Below are positions 13,377 to 25,362 of a DNA stretch of 60,000 bases, one piece after another. The translations under genes and the position numbers were made by a program. The notes beneath the pieces were generated by a model. It was not told the origin of the DNA and made no database searches. It saw only the letters and a program-made list of their open reading frames with translations. Source of the stretch: Membranipora membranacea (Eukaryota > Bryozoa > Gymnolaemata > Cheilostomatida > Membraniporidae); contig OU612072.1 of the NCBI GenBank assembly GCA_914767715.1, positions 20,214,001 through 20,274,000 of the forward strand. Reading direction: 5' to 3'. Numbering within the stretch: the stretch's first letter is position 1; every line of letters begins with the position of its first letter.

Positions 13377-13454
13377 ACATGATGAAGGGAGAGAAATTAT
13401 GTAAGAAATGTTCAGAATTAGTGATGACGGCGGCCAAGAAATGCAAAAAATGCA
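13377..13454 (+). CDS. Possible exon with paired CxxC (zinc-ribbon-like)
   Basis: A TTTGTTGTAG acceptor is followed at once by an open frame containing two ATGs. It encodes CKKCSELVMTAAKKCKKC and ends at a GTAAGT donor at 13,455, leaving phase 1. The spacing C-x2-C-x10-C-x2-C resembles short zinc-ribbon segments (UPF0547-type: CxxC, AKxCxxC). I could not find partner exons with confidence, so this may be one exon of an unseen gene or chance. Confidence 0.3.
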
Positions 13455-15132
13455 GTAAGTGAGCATCATAAATATACTTAAATACGAACACATGATTGTA
13501 GTTGGTACAAAGGTATAATACGATTCCTCAGTACAAAATGTAAAAGTAGTCTGTAATATCTGTTTGCCGCTATGTGACTGATTGGTTTCTGGCTGAGTCA
13601 TGTATTTGTTTACCTTAGTTCTTCAACTACATGTGAAATGGGAGTTGCCTTCACTTTGTATGTGGCTGGGCAACTCCAAAGTAATATGTGATGGCCATCA
13701 GAATTTGGTCACTAGTCAAAATAGCGCTGCATAACAGTGCACCATTTTGCATAATTTAGTTTGATATCAATTTAACTAACGACTGAATTCAGGAATTGTC
13801 ACCCTCTATAATTTCACCTAATTCCGAAACCAGAGGTAGCTATTTCATTATTTGCCATCCCTTTTGATTCCATGCCCTCTATTAGGCAAGCTAGATGAAA
13901 ATACATTGAACTACACGACTCGGTGCAATTCAAGAGTTGAGAAATCGCTATATATCTAATTTCCTAATACCTATTAAATTTGATTACGTTTCTTACTACT
14001 ATCTATCTATTATCATAGATAGGACTGAAGTAGGTTAACTTCCTTAGTTGTAGAGAAACTAACCTCTTTGGCTCCAAGAGTGTTGGCTACAATACTGGTG
14101 ATTTGTGATATCTTATATCTTATCCTAAATGCTTCTCTATTTCTTTGTTTGCTGTACTTTGAAAATTTGCACACTAAAAATTTATAACAAAACCGGAAAC
14201 AGTATATACGATGCATCCAGTTAGCTCCCTGATATCACATGGCAATTTACTCCCTGATCCCACCAGAGAGACTTAAATCCCTGTTCAAATAAGAAGTTAA
14301 AGACAATATTTATTCGAAAGGTTTGAAACAAACTTGCTTTATTCATTCCTAAGGGTCAAGAATGGTTAGCCACACCCTTTGAAGGATAAAAGTGACTATA
14401 TTGAACTAAAATGGGACTGGCACTATTCTCACAAAACATTTTCTGAAAACTTCATGTTCCATTCCCATTTCCAAATAGGGTAAACTGGACTGAAAGAATT
14501 AACTTGATTTCTAAACTTCAATTCCACCTCATGAGTAGAATTTTACGCAGTATGGGCTTCTTCTATATATTTCGTTGTTGGAGTTCACACAAATGTTTGC
14601 CATGAAATGGAAACTATATGAGAGGTAATCCTTTGTTGATGATTTTTCCAGGTAACTGAAGTATCTGATCTTTCTGGTGAATTTTCTAATAAAGTGACGA
14701 CTCAGTCCATTTTGATGACTGGTACTTTTATTTGCTCTAGCGTGTTTATGATTTATTTTATGTCCTTTTAAATGGCTCATCGTGGGTACGTTCTCAGTCA
14801 TAACAGTTCTTAAACATTTCTTCTCTAAGAACAAAACGACAAGAGTCAAAGAGATCAAAGGATAATAAACACCTAAATCCTCCTTCGAAAATTGAAACAT
14901 ATTGTATATATGGTGATCATAAAGGTCACATTGTTTCAATGGAGTTGATTGTTGTGGCTGATTATTTTAGAATTTATAAGAATTATGCTACCCTGAGGTG
15001 GCAATAATTACTTTCTGCGCTCAATCAATATGTTTAACTAAACTCCCAACAATAGGCATTCGCTCACGCTGTTGCGCCATTTACTAGTAGTCATAATTAC
15101 TTCTGAAGTCATGAAGCCGGCAGTCAACTAGG
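13455..15132. other. No supported gene
   Basis: AT-rich sequence up to the first exon of the Ig-like gene. The minus open frame at 14,529-14,939 lacks splice context and family resemblance. The promoter of the downstream gene should lie near 15,000-15,130, but I see no clear TATA box. Confidence 0.45.
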
Positions 15133-18100
15133 ATGCAGGTTCTAAAAGTGGTGCTAGTTTTGGGATTTACTGGTGAGGTCAAATATCATTTAACTTGATT
15201 TGATATATTTGTTATGAAGCTGGAAATGCGATCATGCCAAACTGCCATGTTTCAGGACCATTATTAAATTCTGCACTTCGTTAGGAGATTTCTTATATAC
15301 TTTAGATAACTAATTTCAGTTAAATTACTACATCAAATCGGTAGCATGTTTTTTTAGATTGACAGTACATTACTTGTGCAAGTTTCATAGGATAAGTTAT
15401 TGCTCTACAAAACCTGAAGTCAAAGGGACCTCGGAAAATTTTAATTTTTCGAAACATTCGTCCTTCAAAGTCGATGCGTGACTGCCAACTTGATCAGAAA
15501 TGTGTCCCGATTGAATCAGGAGGAAAACTCCAATAATCTTCGCACCATATGTTCAATTTGGAAGAGAGTGCTTGACATTGACCCGGTAAATTATTCGAGA
15601 TTTTGGAAAATTCTTCCCGGTCAATACAGCAAATATGCGAATTATTTGAATTAAGAATAATAATAATTATGTGATGTATATAATAAATAACTAATGTACT
15701 GTATATTTTAGTTACTGTGCTGACACAAAGCAATACCTGCTCTTCGAAAAGAATAATATACCCAACTGTAACCATCAGGAACGAAAGTGATCCAAAAGCA
15801 AAAATCAATGGGGAGATTTGGGCCTACGGTACCGGTATTAAGCTGAAATGTGAAGGTGAATATTTCTCACTCTTATTTGATTTTTATATATAATAATGTG
15901 TACATAATATGTTTCATAAGTAAATGATGTAAACGACATTGTAGCAGGTAATTGATAGCTTGTTATCTAAAGTATAGAAATAATTTGTGAAAGCATTACA
16001 TAGTTCATGTAATTTTTTATCAGGAATGATTTAGCTGGTGAGCCTTGTAAAGTTTCATAATTTGATAATTCAAATTCAATTGTATGTGTTTCATTTTGAA
16101 GTATATTTTTAAAACTTGTCTTTGCCTGTGTTATATTCGGATATTTCCTTGGTGTGGTTGAACAGGGCCTGGAGAAAAGTTCACATGGCTCAGATGGTCT
16201 TATGGAAAATTGCAAGAAATTGAAGATGATAAATGGGCTATTATAGATAAAGGTTCGCTGATGTTGAAAATCCATCCAAATATAGCAGTTTATGATGAAA
16301 ACCTTGGTCCTGAAGATACACTGGGTTATCAACATTCAGGTTTTGTCATATGCCTTGCCTGGCAAATCACAACACAGACCCTCTACATTTCAAATTTAGT
16401 ACCTACCCGCTATCCCTGTAAGTATCAACTTTACACCTCAATCCAGGTCAGGAAATTACATCGTTACGTTGAAAAGATTAGTGAATTAATTGAGTGTTGC
16501 TCAGCATAACTGCAAAACATCATAATTTTTCTTATGCCATACTTGTTAGGGTTGTTCACAGTAGAGATGCCCTTAATAAATTGGACAAGCGTTTTATACT
16601 GAGTTATAAAAATAGTGAATCATATTATTGAATTAAGCACCTGAGCTGTTCTATGAGTGTTAGAATATGAGATCAAACCTAGCATAAGTGTAGAAAAATA
16701 AAACCCCTATGGTTCATTGCTACTCATGACCGTTACTAGATAATTAATACAAAGTGGTTTGCTCAGTGGTTGCCATGTTCTCTATTGATTAATTATTATC
16801 TCTCTTTCCTCAAGTTTGCAGCATCAACGAAGTTAACCACAATTACCAGCAGTCCGATGAAAATATATGCTGTCATCCATGTTTCAAACATGACTGTGCC
16901 CCCCGTGTATTACTCAATGATAGTGATGTGGTTTGGTATTCAGAAGCTCTTAAAGAGACAAAAAAAGGTACATGAACTTGCAAAATTTCCTCAGCTAGTA
17001 TTCCATCCAATCCCAAACCCAGGCCTCAAACCACTAGGTGCATTTCCTTTAATTAGATTTCTTATGACTGTGACTTTTAACTGGGAGCATCTGGCTCAGA
17101 CGCCTCACAACCACTCATTCCTATCAAACCAGAATTGGCAGCGGAAATTAGTCCCAACTTCTGATACTTAATTGTAGTAACAAACCTTGACATGAACTTT
17201 AAGTTCAAGAGCAGGAAAATCTTATAATAACATATAGGAATTAACAAGCAAGCTTTTTAACTATTGTAAAATACACTAAAATTACTGGCTTTTAAAGACT
17301 TATGTTACTATGCCGAATCTGGTGCAGAAATATTGCAGTAAAGAAATCATAAATGGATGGATTTCATTTTGCATCAGTGAGGCCTTTATTTCAATTCAAG
17401 TAGAGATGTTGATTCAAAACTATATAAGGATATTTGTGTAGGTAGTTCGCATGCGATTGTTTACTCAACATGAAATTCTTCGTTTGAAATAAGCCAGGCA
17501 AAATGAATATTTAGTTTACAGCTGCATCTAAAGGACTGCATGATACACTTTCTTATTATACTCATTCTCCAACACAAAAGTTTCATTTGCATTTTCTTTG
17601 TATATGGACAATAATCGCAATTGGTATTGATCAGTTACTGAATTTCAGTGTCACGCTATGAGGTTATGTCATGGCGTACATCGTTTAATTTCGAGTTTAG
17701 ACTTCTTTGATCATATGGATGGAGAAATAGATTATGGCGAGATATGACCTTAACTATTCTATGCTAAAATCCAACTTGAGTTTAAACCACCGCTACAACT
17801 CAAACAAATGTGTGCTTATTGAGTTCTATATGGCTCAAAGACTCAATTTTTTTTAGGCTCAAATATCGAAATTGTCACCTAATAGGAAAATATTATGACA
17901 TGTCCGAACTGATCCTAAAAATCAGGTTATGAAATCAATACACCTGGTGATGACATCATTATTGTCAACTAGTAAAGTGGGAACCATTTCACTCTGTCCG
18001 CAGCTTATTGTCTTCACACCCTGATTTGGCGAACAGTTTGTGCAAATTGTTTGCTGATTAGGTGACAATGCCAAGATTACAGCCTCAAATCTCGAGTTTT

Positions 18101-21100
18101 AAGCTATACAGAATTCAATAATAGTGGCTTAAATATGCAAAAAAAGCTATTGATAAATTAAAGGTATTTCAACGCCCTTAAACTGATTAGAATTACTACT
18201 ACATGCTTGCTGAGAGCACATCTCGGGTACCATCACATACTTTAGCCTGTTTGGATGTTTAAAAATTTGAAGTGCAGACAGTTTAACTGCATTTTATTAT
18301 GTGATTCAGAAAAACCAGAGCTTTAGTTTGAGCAATTGGTTTGCTAATTTGGAAATTGATACGGCTATACCAAACATGGTAAGTTGGACTGACACATTTT
18401 AACTGTTTTGATGGCTGCTAGTCATCATATTGAAGACTTTGATAGTGATTTAAGACATTGGGGAAACTGAATCCAATGATTACATTGATGAGATCCTGAA
18501 TGAAATTTCGGATGTCTTTTCTTTTCAGGTTTGGTTTACTGCCACGAGAAAAAGTTTAAATCGAATTTTGCAAGCTCGCTTAATTGCGGCGTGCGTGCAG
18601 GCAATGGACTTTATAAAAGCAATGATAGCTACCCTTATGGCATACGTGTTTATGAGACTCCTTTCTCTCATAAAGTAGAACAAAAAGGATGTGATGTTAT
18701 AACTCATGAGTCACATATTTCACCTATGCTTGGTAGGTGGTAAGCATATAATGCTACATTACTATTCTGGTTGATTTTGCCAATTCATCAATGAAACCCT
18801 ATCTCATGAAATACTTTTGACTTGGAGAACTGAATATTTGCATGTGGGCGTTCTTACTAGAGATTATTTTGATGTTTACAAACATATCAGACAGAACATA
18901 CAATTGTCAATTATCATCTCTGTTACTGTAGATGAACTGTGTTTTTACCGAAAAAAAGTCTGCGTAATATATTTTTTGTCTTAGGGACCATCAACTTCAA
19001 CAGAAATAACGAGGTAACATCAATTACCACCAAAAATCTTGAGTCATAAAAATGTTCAGAGTTCAACATTCTGTTTCAGTTCCAGAGATCATGTATGAGG
19101 AGTGTTCAATAACACTTGAGCCTGGAGAGTATATCCTTAATGATACAAACATCAGGCCTGCAGATAATCTTGCTGAAGCCCATTGGTATTATACTAAATT
19201 GGGCCAACCATTCCATCATTATGGTGAGCATGAATAGACCTAGCCTGTCTCAACAAGCTTTGTTCGGTGGAGGGGTAGAACAAAGTTTGTCAACTCTTGC
19301 GCTGCTCGATGTCGAGCAGCTGATATTAAATATAGTCTTCTCTTGCGAATTGGTAGATAACTTCTATACCACACTAACCAATTTGTATGGGCAAACGAAG
19401 TTGTATTCCCGAAAGATATCTGCGTCTTCCTATACAAATTGATCCGTGTGATAAAGATGTTATGTACCCAGTCGCAAGAGAAGACAGTATTTATTATCGG
19501 CTGCTTGACATTGATCAGTGCATGGGTTGACAAGCTCTCCCCCCCCACACCGAACAAAGCTTGTTAAGACAGGCTAGAAGAGACCATCCAATTCGATAGA
19601 CAGTTTTCTGAGCTCTGATTTATGCCTCAATTTGGAGTTGCCCTCTCTCTAGTTTGGTAATTTTAACCCACGCCGCATAGGAAAAACTTGTTGAAAGAGG
19701 GTTATCTTGAAAACCGCTTATGTAAAGATAAAAATGAATCAGAATCTGCACCATTGAAAACCCTGGCAGGGTTTCCAAATCATTGGAGGCTTGAATATTG
19801 ATCAATCTTAATTTTAGTGACGAAATTCATGTAAAATTCTGCCAAATTGTCCCCAAAACAGCCAGAAAACGCTATAATTGACTATCCAAATATTAAAATT
19901 ATTTCCCAAATTATGTCCATATGAGTGTTCAACGGTGCAGATTCTGAATCAAAAATCATTTTTATCCTACCTTAAGCGGCTCTCAAGATAAGCCTCTTTT
20001 CAGCACGTTTTTCCTATGCGGATTGTGTGTTAAAAGTAATTAAACTGGAGAGAGGACAACTTCAAATTGAGGCCTACATTCGAGCTCAGAAATTGTCTAT
20101 TGCATTAATCTTAACATTCACTAATTGGCAAGCTTAGGAAAGAGCTTCAAAAAGTCCAATAAGTTTCGTGTTAGAGCTTTTATTGTGCCTCCCCATATTT
20201 GTTTACATATTGAATGTCTCATTTACTTTAGAGAACCAAGGCAACATTTTGAATGACCTATAGACACAGATGAAACCAGGGTCTTTAAAAAAATTGTAGA
20301 TTCTGTTTCAACTGTTCACAACCACTAAGGTTGGCTCCCTTGATGATCTACAATATAAAAAAATTTATTTAACCTTTTGGTAAAGCTACTGGTTTCATCT
20401 GTGTCCATAGGCCAGTCAAAAGTTTGCAATGCTGCTCTTAATTAACTGAGAGCTTCAAACTGATATGAAATATGGGGCGGCGCAACTGTAGCTTCAACTT
20501 TGCATAATGTCAAACAGGATGTCAATAATACCATAATCGTGTCTGGAAATATTTTTAAGGTCTTTGCATAATAAGCCACTTTGATTAATTATCGAGCACA
20601 CAGGAACTTGATAAAACAAGATGCCCACAAGTTAATTAAAATAACCTGTTTAACTTTGCAGTTGTTTGTCTATCTTTTGTGCTCAATTGTTATTAAAATA
20701 GCTTGGTATGTTAAATCTTACAAAACAGTTGTTATGTTTACAAAATGTCTTCTTAAACTACTGTTGCCACGCAGGGAAATGTATGTTTTTTGATATTTTA
20801 ATAGCCCAAAACTTGAAAATATCAGGCCGCAATCTCAGCATTGTCACATAATTTGCACAAACTCATCTTCAAAATAAGGGTACAAGATTAATTATGTAGC
20901 TGATATAATGCCGTAGTTACCTTCATATACATAAAAATATTGATGCCATGAGCAAGTGCGTCATATTAGTATCCCGATTTTAACAATCAGTTTGTGTACA
21001 ATATATGCCAATTAGTTGACTATGCTGAGATCGAAGCCTCGAATAGTTTTCTTTTAGCTAAACTGAATTGAAAATGCACAAATTTTTTTTTATGGACAGC

Positions 21101-22185
21101 AGCAGCCTAAAAACATCGTTTCAGATATTGACTATGATCGATAACTGATGGTAGATTTCAAATCATTTCAGCAACTAATAGAAATCAGTACAACATCATC
21201 TGCTCAGATCAAACACAAACCCCTCACCTAAACATGAGCTATATCTAAAGTCCTAAATGTGGTGTGGTATCTATTGTCCGTCAGACACTCTCTATAATTC
21301 AAGATAGTATTGTGACATTGATGTCTTTATGGCAACATACAAGAAATTTTCTAAGTTCTAAGAGTACTAATCAATCTGTATTCAGGAAGAAACCTTTCAT
21401 TCGACTCACCAAATAATAGCTTGAAGGAAACACAAATATTGTACTGTTCGGAACTTGGAAAAACAAAGCTTAATTGTGTAAAAGTGAAGGCCAAGTTTGC
21501 CGTGGAAGTGGCATCCATGACAACTGACAATGGCAAGTTTGTGACAGATGAAGAAGCGATGACAACCGATGGAACAGGCAAAGGCGGTAATATGGAATTT
21601 GTGTTTTCATGAATACTTGTTTACACCCCAAACAACATGAGTAATGACTCAACAAAACAATTACCTGAATATGATAAGCATCTGTTAACTCTGTCATGTC
21701 AGAATTGCTGACTTTACAGCTTTTTACTGATCTCCTTGATGTTTGCCATGTACATTATGGTGACAAGAGCAATGTTTGAATCTTTGTTAATATGAATCAA
21801 GTTGACAATGAGACTTGTTATACCAAAATGATGTAGGTATTGTATGAAGTTATTTTCTTGAACAGGAATAAGCACTGCAACGACTATAGCCATCACACTG
21901 GTACTGATTGCTCTGGTGGTCGGAACAGCTGTCCTTTTGGCTGTGAAATATAGATCAAATGGGGCTAAGGCACGACGTGGCCAGATTAAACCGAAGACAA
22001 GGGCAGCTTTTGAACCCAAAAATAATACCCACCCTGATAAAAAAAGGAGTCGATTGTCCAAAGACAAAAAAGGAAGGTCAAGTACAACCACCAAATTTGC
22101 TTGGCAAGCTGATCAACCTCACCAAAAAGGAAGGAGTAAGACGCCTGGAGAAAGCAAAGGAAAATCATCAAAGCTCAATCACTAA
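15133..22185 (+). CDS. Type I membrane protein with Ig-like domains
   Basis: Eight exons: 15133-15172, 15712-15855, 16166-16417, 16815-16967, 18529-18732, 19080-19223, 21386-21586 and 21866-22185. They total 1,458 nt (485 aa). All introns are phase 1, typical of modular extracellular proteins. Residues 1-23 are a signal peptide (MQVLKVVLVLGF...). Ig-like domain 1 spans exons 2-3, with Cys60 (KLKCEG), Trp69 (FTWLRW) and Cys124 (HSGFVICLAW). A Cys-rich middle region (exons 4-5) contains VVWYSEALKE. A third Ig-like unit (exons 6-7) has Cys273, Trp300 and Cys333/343. A single membrane helix at about 386-406 precedes a Lys/Arg-rich tail of 79 residues. No TIR, kinase, ITAM or other signalling domain is visible. 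The family is inferred from the Cys/Trp pattern, and the ligand is unknown. The tandem AG at the exon 4 acceptor leaves its first residues slightly uncertain. Confidence 0.8.
17817..18123. mobile_element. MITE-like inverted-repeat element, intron 4
   Basis: Inverted arms of about 68 bp lie at 17,817-17,885 and 18,055-18,121. They share GGCTCAAA..TCGA and TTGTCACCTAAT, facing ATTAGGTGACAAT. A related element lies at about 20,785-21,075 in intron 6 of the same gene. No coding capacity and no clear target duplication. Confidence 0.6.
19241..19576. mobile_element. Mutator-like MITE (TAGCCTGTCT ends), 336 bp
   Basis: The element begins TAGCCTGTCTCAACAAGC and ends with its inverse, including CCGAACAAAGCTTG. 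It is flanked by GAATAGACC and GAAGAGACC, a 9-bp target duplication with one mismatch. The same termini bound a 61-bp element at 24,070-24,130 with a perfect 10-bp duplication. Together these imply a family that makes 9-10 bp duplications, as Mutator-like transposases do. It is non-autonomous and starts 18 nt after exon 6 of the Ig-like gene. Confidence 0.7.
19595..20103. mobile_element. Imperfect foldback element, intron 6
   Basis: Arms of about 150-180 bp face each other across about 180 bp. Matching points are GATAGACAGTTTTCTGAGCTC with its inverse near 20,095, GCCTCAATTTGG with CAAATTGAGGC, CGCATAGGAAAAAC with GTTTTTCCTATGCG, and GATTCTG..GGTG near the centre. No target duplication was recognised. 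It directly follows the Mutator-like MITE. Confidence 0.65.
20247..20422. mobile_element. Short inverted-repeat element, intron 6
   Basis: GACACAGATGAAACCAG near 20,262 faces CTGGTTTCATCTGTGTC near 20,390. The weaker flanking match TTTTGAATGACCTAT faces ATAGGCCAGTCAAAA. It is non-coding and MITE-like. Confidence 0.6.
20785..21075. mobile_element. MITE-like element related to 17,817-18,123
   Basis: Inverted arms share GGCCGCAATCTCAGCATTGTCA, split as GGC..CGAATC and CTCAGCATTGTCA, and face TGACTATGCTGAGATCGAAGCC. The family also shares TTTGCACAAAC, seen as GTTTGTGCAAA in the intron 4 copy. Confidence 0.55.
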
Positions 22186-23118
22186 TTTTGGCTATCAATC
22201 CTATCACATAGAGAAAACCAAAAACAGAGCAGAGAGCAATGACAAAATCGGTCTTTTGCTATTATAACCTGACTGAAATGTCTTGAAGGCGCTATATATA
22301 ACTACATTAATATAATTAGAATAACATTATACCCATTGTTATTATTCTCTCAATTTTTTTCTGGATACTTTGCATCCCTCTTTATTTAAGCCCACTCTAT
22401 TGTTTCACTTTCGATCTGACATCACAATGTGTCTCATAAAGAATCGAGACTCACAAGCAATCACTTCCTCATTCAGCAGCATTTCAAAACGTAGCTGTCA
22501 CAACATGTTCTATGTAATGTATCCTCACTAATTAAAATAAACTCAAGTTTCAGGAATTCACAAGTATTGTGATCTTTACTTAGGATCTTAGAATACGGGA
22601 AATAAGAAGGCAGTAGTCAAGATTAGCATGGTAAAGATAAAGAATATATTTACTCCGATGAGAAAGAAGGAACCACTAACAATAGCATTGCAGGGGGAAG
22701 CATGGTATGAGTTCCAACCAAATCCAAGTCTTTGTATATGAATGCAATACTAATTCTTACCACAATTGTAAGGCTATGTCGAAAGGCAACTATTTAAACG
22801 TCCTGACAAACTTTCCAGTCATGGACCAGATCAATTCATCGTAAATATTTAGGCCGATGGGAGGGGAGGGGAGGGAGATAATACAGAACAGATAAAGTTT
22901 TGGCAATAAAGTGCAACATCTAGGAGATATAGGGTCAGTAGCATGTTGCTGTGTTCCCAAGATTGCAGCACATCAGCAACATATTGCAGGTAGTATGTAT
23001 GTGTAGCTGTTTCACCAGCATCGTAAACCTTCTATCAGTTCGGGCTTGTTCCCATGGCAAGGCCATCCAGCTGTAGAGTGTTGTTTAAACCATGTTGAAT
23101 CATGGTGCTCTATAGTTG
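22186..23118. other. 3' flank of the Ig-like gene; no further gene seen
   Basis: Contains the putative polyadenylation signal and a GGGAGGGGAGGGGAGGGAG purine tract at about 22,859-22,878. No exon with splice support is visible before the element boundary at 23,130. Confidence 0.5.
22536..22541 (+). terminator. Polyadenylation signal of the Ig-like gene
   Basis: AATAAA about 350 nt after the TAA stop, the first such hexamer I see downstream of the last exon. It would give a 3' UTR of roughly 370 nt. Confidence 0.4.
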
Positions 23119-23572
23119 GAGATAGGTCGGGGTTCACTAAAATGCGGAAATGCGGAATTTCTCTTGAAAGTACGCGTTAGCACGCGTGTTTCTCAGTTTT
23201 ACGATGAAATGACTAAAATGCGGAAATTTGGAAAACACATTCTAATTGGTTAATTGAATCCTACCAAGCCAATCAGGGGTAGTTATCTCATTTTCTGCCT
23301 AATCCAAAACATGGTCAGGATTTTGGTTGATGCCTGGTGGTGTTCTTCATGAAGACGCTCTGTAAAGCTGCATACTCTACTCTGCTATTGAAGAATATAC
23401 TGCTGTAGTGTTTTCCTTTCCAGTTTCAGGTAACAGTTTCCATCCTTGTATAGTAGTAGCACTCACTAATTTAGCTAAATGTTTCCAATGTTTGTATGAT
23501 GTATGTATAAATAATAATAATCATCATCATTACTTCACTACCTAACTAATCACTTCTTTTTCTACTTTACTC

Positions 23573-23688
23573 ATGGGTCCCTGGGACTTACATGTCTTTA
23601 CTTTGCCGATGACCAGTATCAGTGTTTTTTGGGGTGGTTGATACTGGACATTGGCAAAGAAAAGACATGTAAGTCCCAGGGGCCCATG
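23573..23688. repeat. Hairpin 1 inside the 7.2-kb element
   Basis: CATGGGTCCCTGGGACTTAC..CATGTCTTTACTTTGCC faces its inverse GGCAAAG..GACATGTAAGTCCCAGGGGCCCATG, with CCAGTATCA/TGATACTGG nearer the loop. Arms are about 50 bp. Parts recur at 24,200-24,235. Confidence 0.75.
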
Positions 23689-23704
23689 CCTTTATCATAG
23701 ATAG

Positions 23705-23788
23705 ATAGGCGTCTGGAGTTACAATACAATACAAGCATGTCCAGTATGGTTGATACTGGACATGCTTGTAACTCCAGATACCTATGGC
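23705..23788. repeat. Hairpin 2 inside the 7.2-kb element
   Basis: ATAGGCGTCTGGAGTTAC..ACAAGCATGTCCAGTA faces TACTGGACATGCTTGTAACTCCAGATACCTAT, with arms of about 35 bp. The CTTGTAACTCCAGATGCC word recurs at 23,860 and, altered, at 24,175-24,195. Confidence 0.7.
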
Positions 23789-24069
23789 CTATACCTTGCT
23801 TGGAAAAGACTAGGATGGGTGACCAATGTACATGATCATGGTCATTGGCAAAGTATATAGGCTTGTAACTCCAGATGCCTTTACTGTAGGTAGTACTATT
23901 ACTACTACTTACTCAGCTTACTAGTTACAAGTCTAGTAGCCTCCCCACTCACTAAACTAAACCAATACTCTGCTGTTATATACCAACATGTTACACTTAC
24001 TCAAGTCAGTGCTGTATTGTGTGCTTAGATCAGTGACTGTGTGGAGGTATAAGCATGTATACTTTGCCA

Positions 24070-24130
24070 TAGCCTGTCTTGACAAGCTTTTTCGGCGCCC
24101 ACCCTCAAACAAAGCTTTTCAAGACAGGCT
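24070..24130. mobile_element. 61-bp Mutator-like MITE
   Basis: TAGCCTGTCTTGACAAGC and its inverse are separated by only about 25 bp. The flanks are a perfect 10-bp direct repeat, TACTTTGCCA (24,060-24,069 and 24,131-24,140). It is a minimal relative of the element at 19,241-19,576 and is nested in the 7.2-kb element. Confidence 0.75.
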
Positions 24131-25252
24131 TACTTTGCCAATGGACATCGGATTGGCGAAGTATACTATTACATGCTTGTAAGTTCTCCAGATGCCGATA
24201 GTCCCATGGTGCCCCTGGCCTGGGACTTACTTGCAAGCCTTATTTTACATTATATATATAAGCCTAGGTAGGAACTCAAGTCCATAATCTTGTCAAGGTC
24301 TTGGTTGGTTTGGTGCGTTCAAACTAAACTTTTAACTTAAACTTGATCCAACCCCCTGCGTCACATGGTGCACAACACATTAACCCTAGGTTGTGATGAG
24401 TTGTTTGTGGATGTTACGGCCCTCGAGACATGGGACCTGCGTGTAGTTGCATTATACTCACTCACCGTACAAAAGCGCAACAATGAGTGACTTTAATTAA
24501 TATTAATTCGATATAAAAATGCCATTTATTTGTACTCATTTGAAACAACATGTGTTGTGCTTCAAAGTCTTCCTTGGTCAGTAGATCGCCTAACCCTCAG
24601 TTAATTCCTCTTACATTGGTTGTTGGGGAATCAATGGGGACATATCCTTAAGCATTGTCCGTGTCGTAATTGATTTTGTACTCGACCACAGAAATATCAA
24701 TGGTCGATGGAATTCTCAAAATTTGTTTGCTCCTGTAATTGCTATAGCTATGTATGGGCATAAAAACACTACACTACACTGCTGTTACCAGCTACAAAAT
24801 ACCGATGTTTTTCCACTAGCTTACTTGCTGGTTTGATCAAGCACAGTAGCTGTAGCCTACATTAGAAGGTGTGATAAAAAAGTTCTTGTTATGATATTCA
24901 TACAAATTCACTTCATATCACACCAAAATTGAGCTTTGGTTTGTTTATGCCATATGGCTAAATGAAAAAAAAAAGATTTTTCAAGCTAACTTAATCATAT
25001 ACTATACACCCCTCCTTCTTATGATCTCCACTTTAGAAAGCTGAAAGTAGTGAGGCTTGGTGGTTCTTAGAAATGTACATGTAGCTGTATTCAGATTACT
25101 AGAAATTTGTCAATTTATCCATAGTATTGCTTCTGAATGTATTACTTCTGAAGATCATAACCCACATTGCATTGAAAGAATATGCAGAAAAAAACAATGT
25201 ACAGTATGGATACTACCTGGGCCTGTAAGTGCATGATATTTGCTTGTTGCAG

Positions 25253-25362
25253 GAAAAAGGTGTTTTTCTCTTACTGGCGATGGTTTTACTGTGAGAAGAG
25301 CGATTGGTGGTCTTCATACTCATTTCTATTCATTGAGAACTGCGACTGAGACAAAGATCAGT
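25253..25362 (+). pseudogene. Possible exon fragment
   Basis: A GTTGCAG acceptor and a GTGAGT donor bound a frame reading RCFSLTGDGFTVRRAIGG and on to ATETKIS. It may be an upstream exon of the Ig-like fragment at 26,162, since one donor choice gives compatible phase 1. No homology is recognised and no signal-peptide exon was found upstream. Confidence 0.25.

Noticed and set aside
11202-14939. Several open frames over 100 codons between 11.2 and 14.9 kb
   Set aside because: AT-rich frames without splice signals, domains or conservation, consistent with chance.
18985-19020. Extra small exon between exons 5 and 6 of the Ig-like gene
   Set aside because: An AG acceptor at about 18,985 opens a short frame, but its end phase does not fit exon 6. 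Direct joining of exons 5 and 6 keeps phase 1 and a continuous Ig-like pattern.
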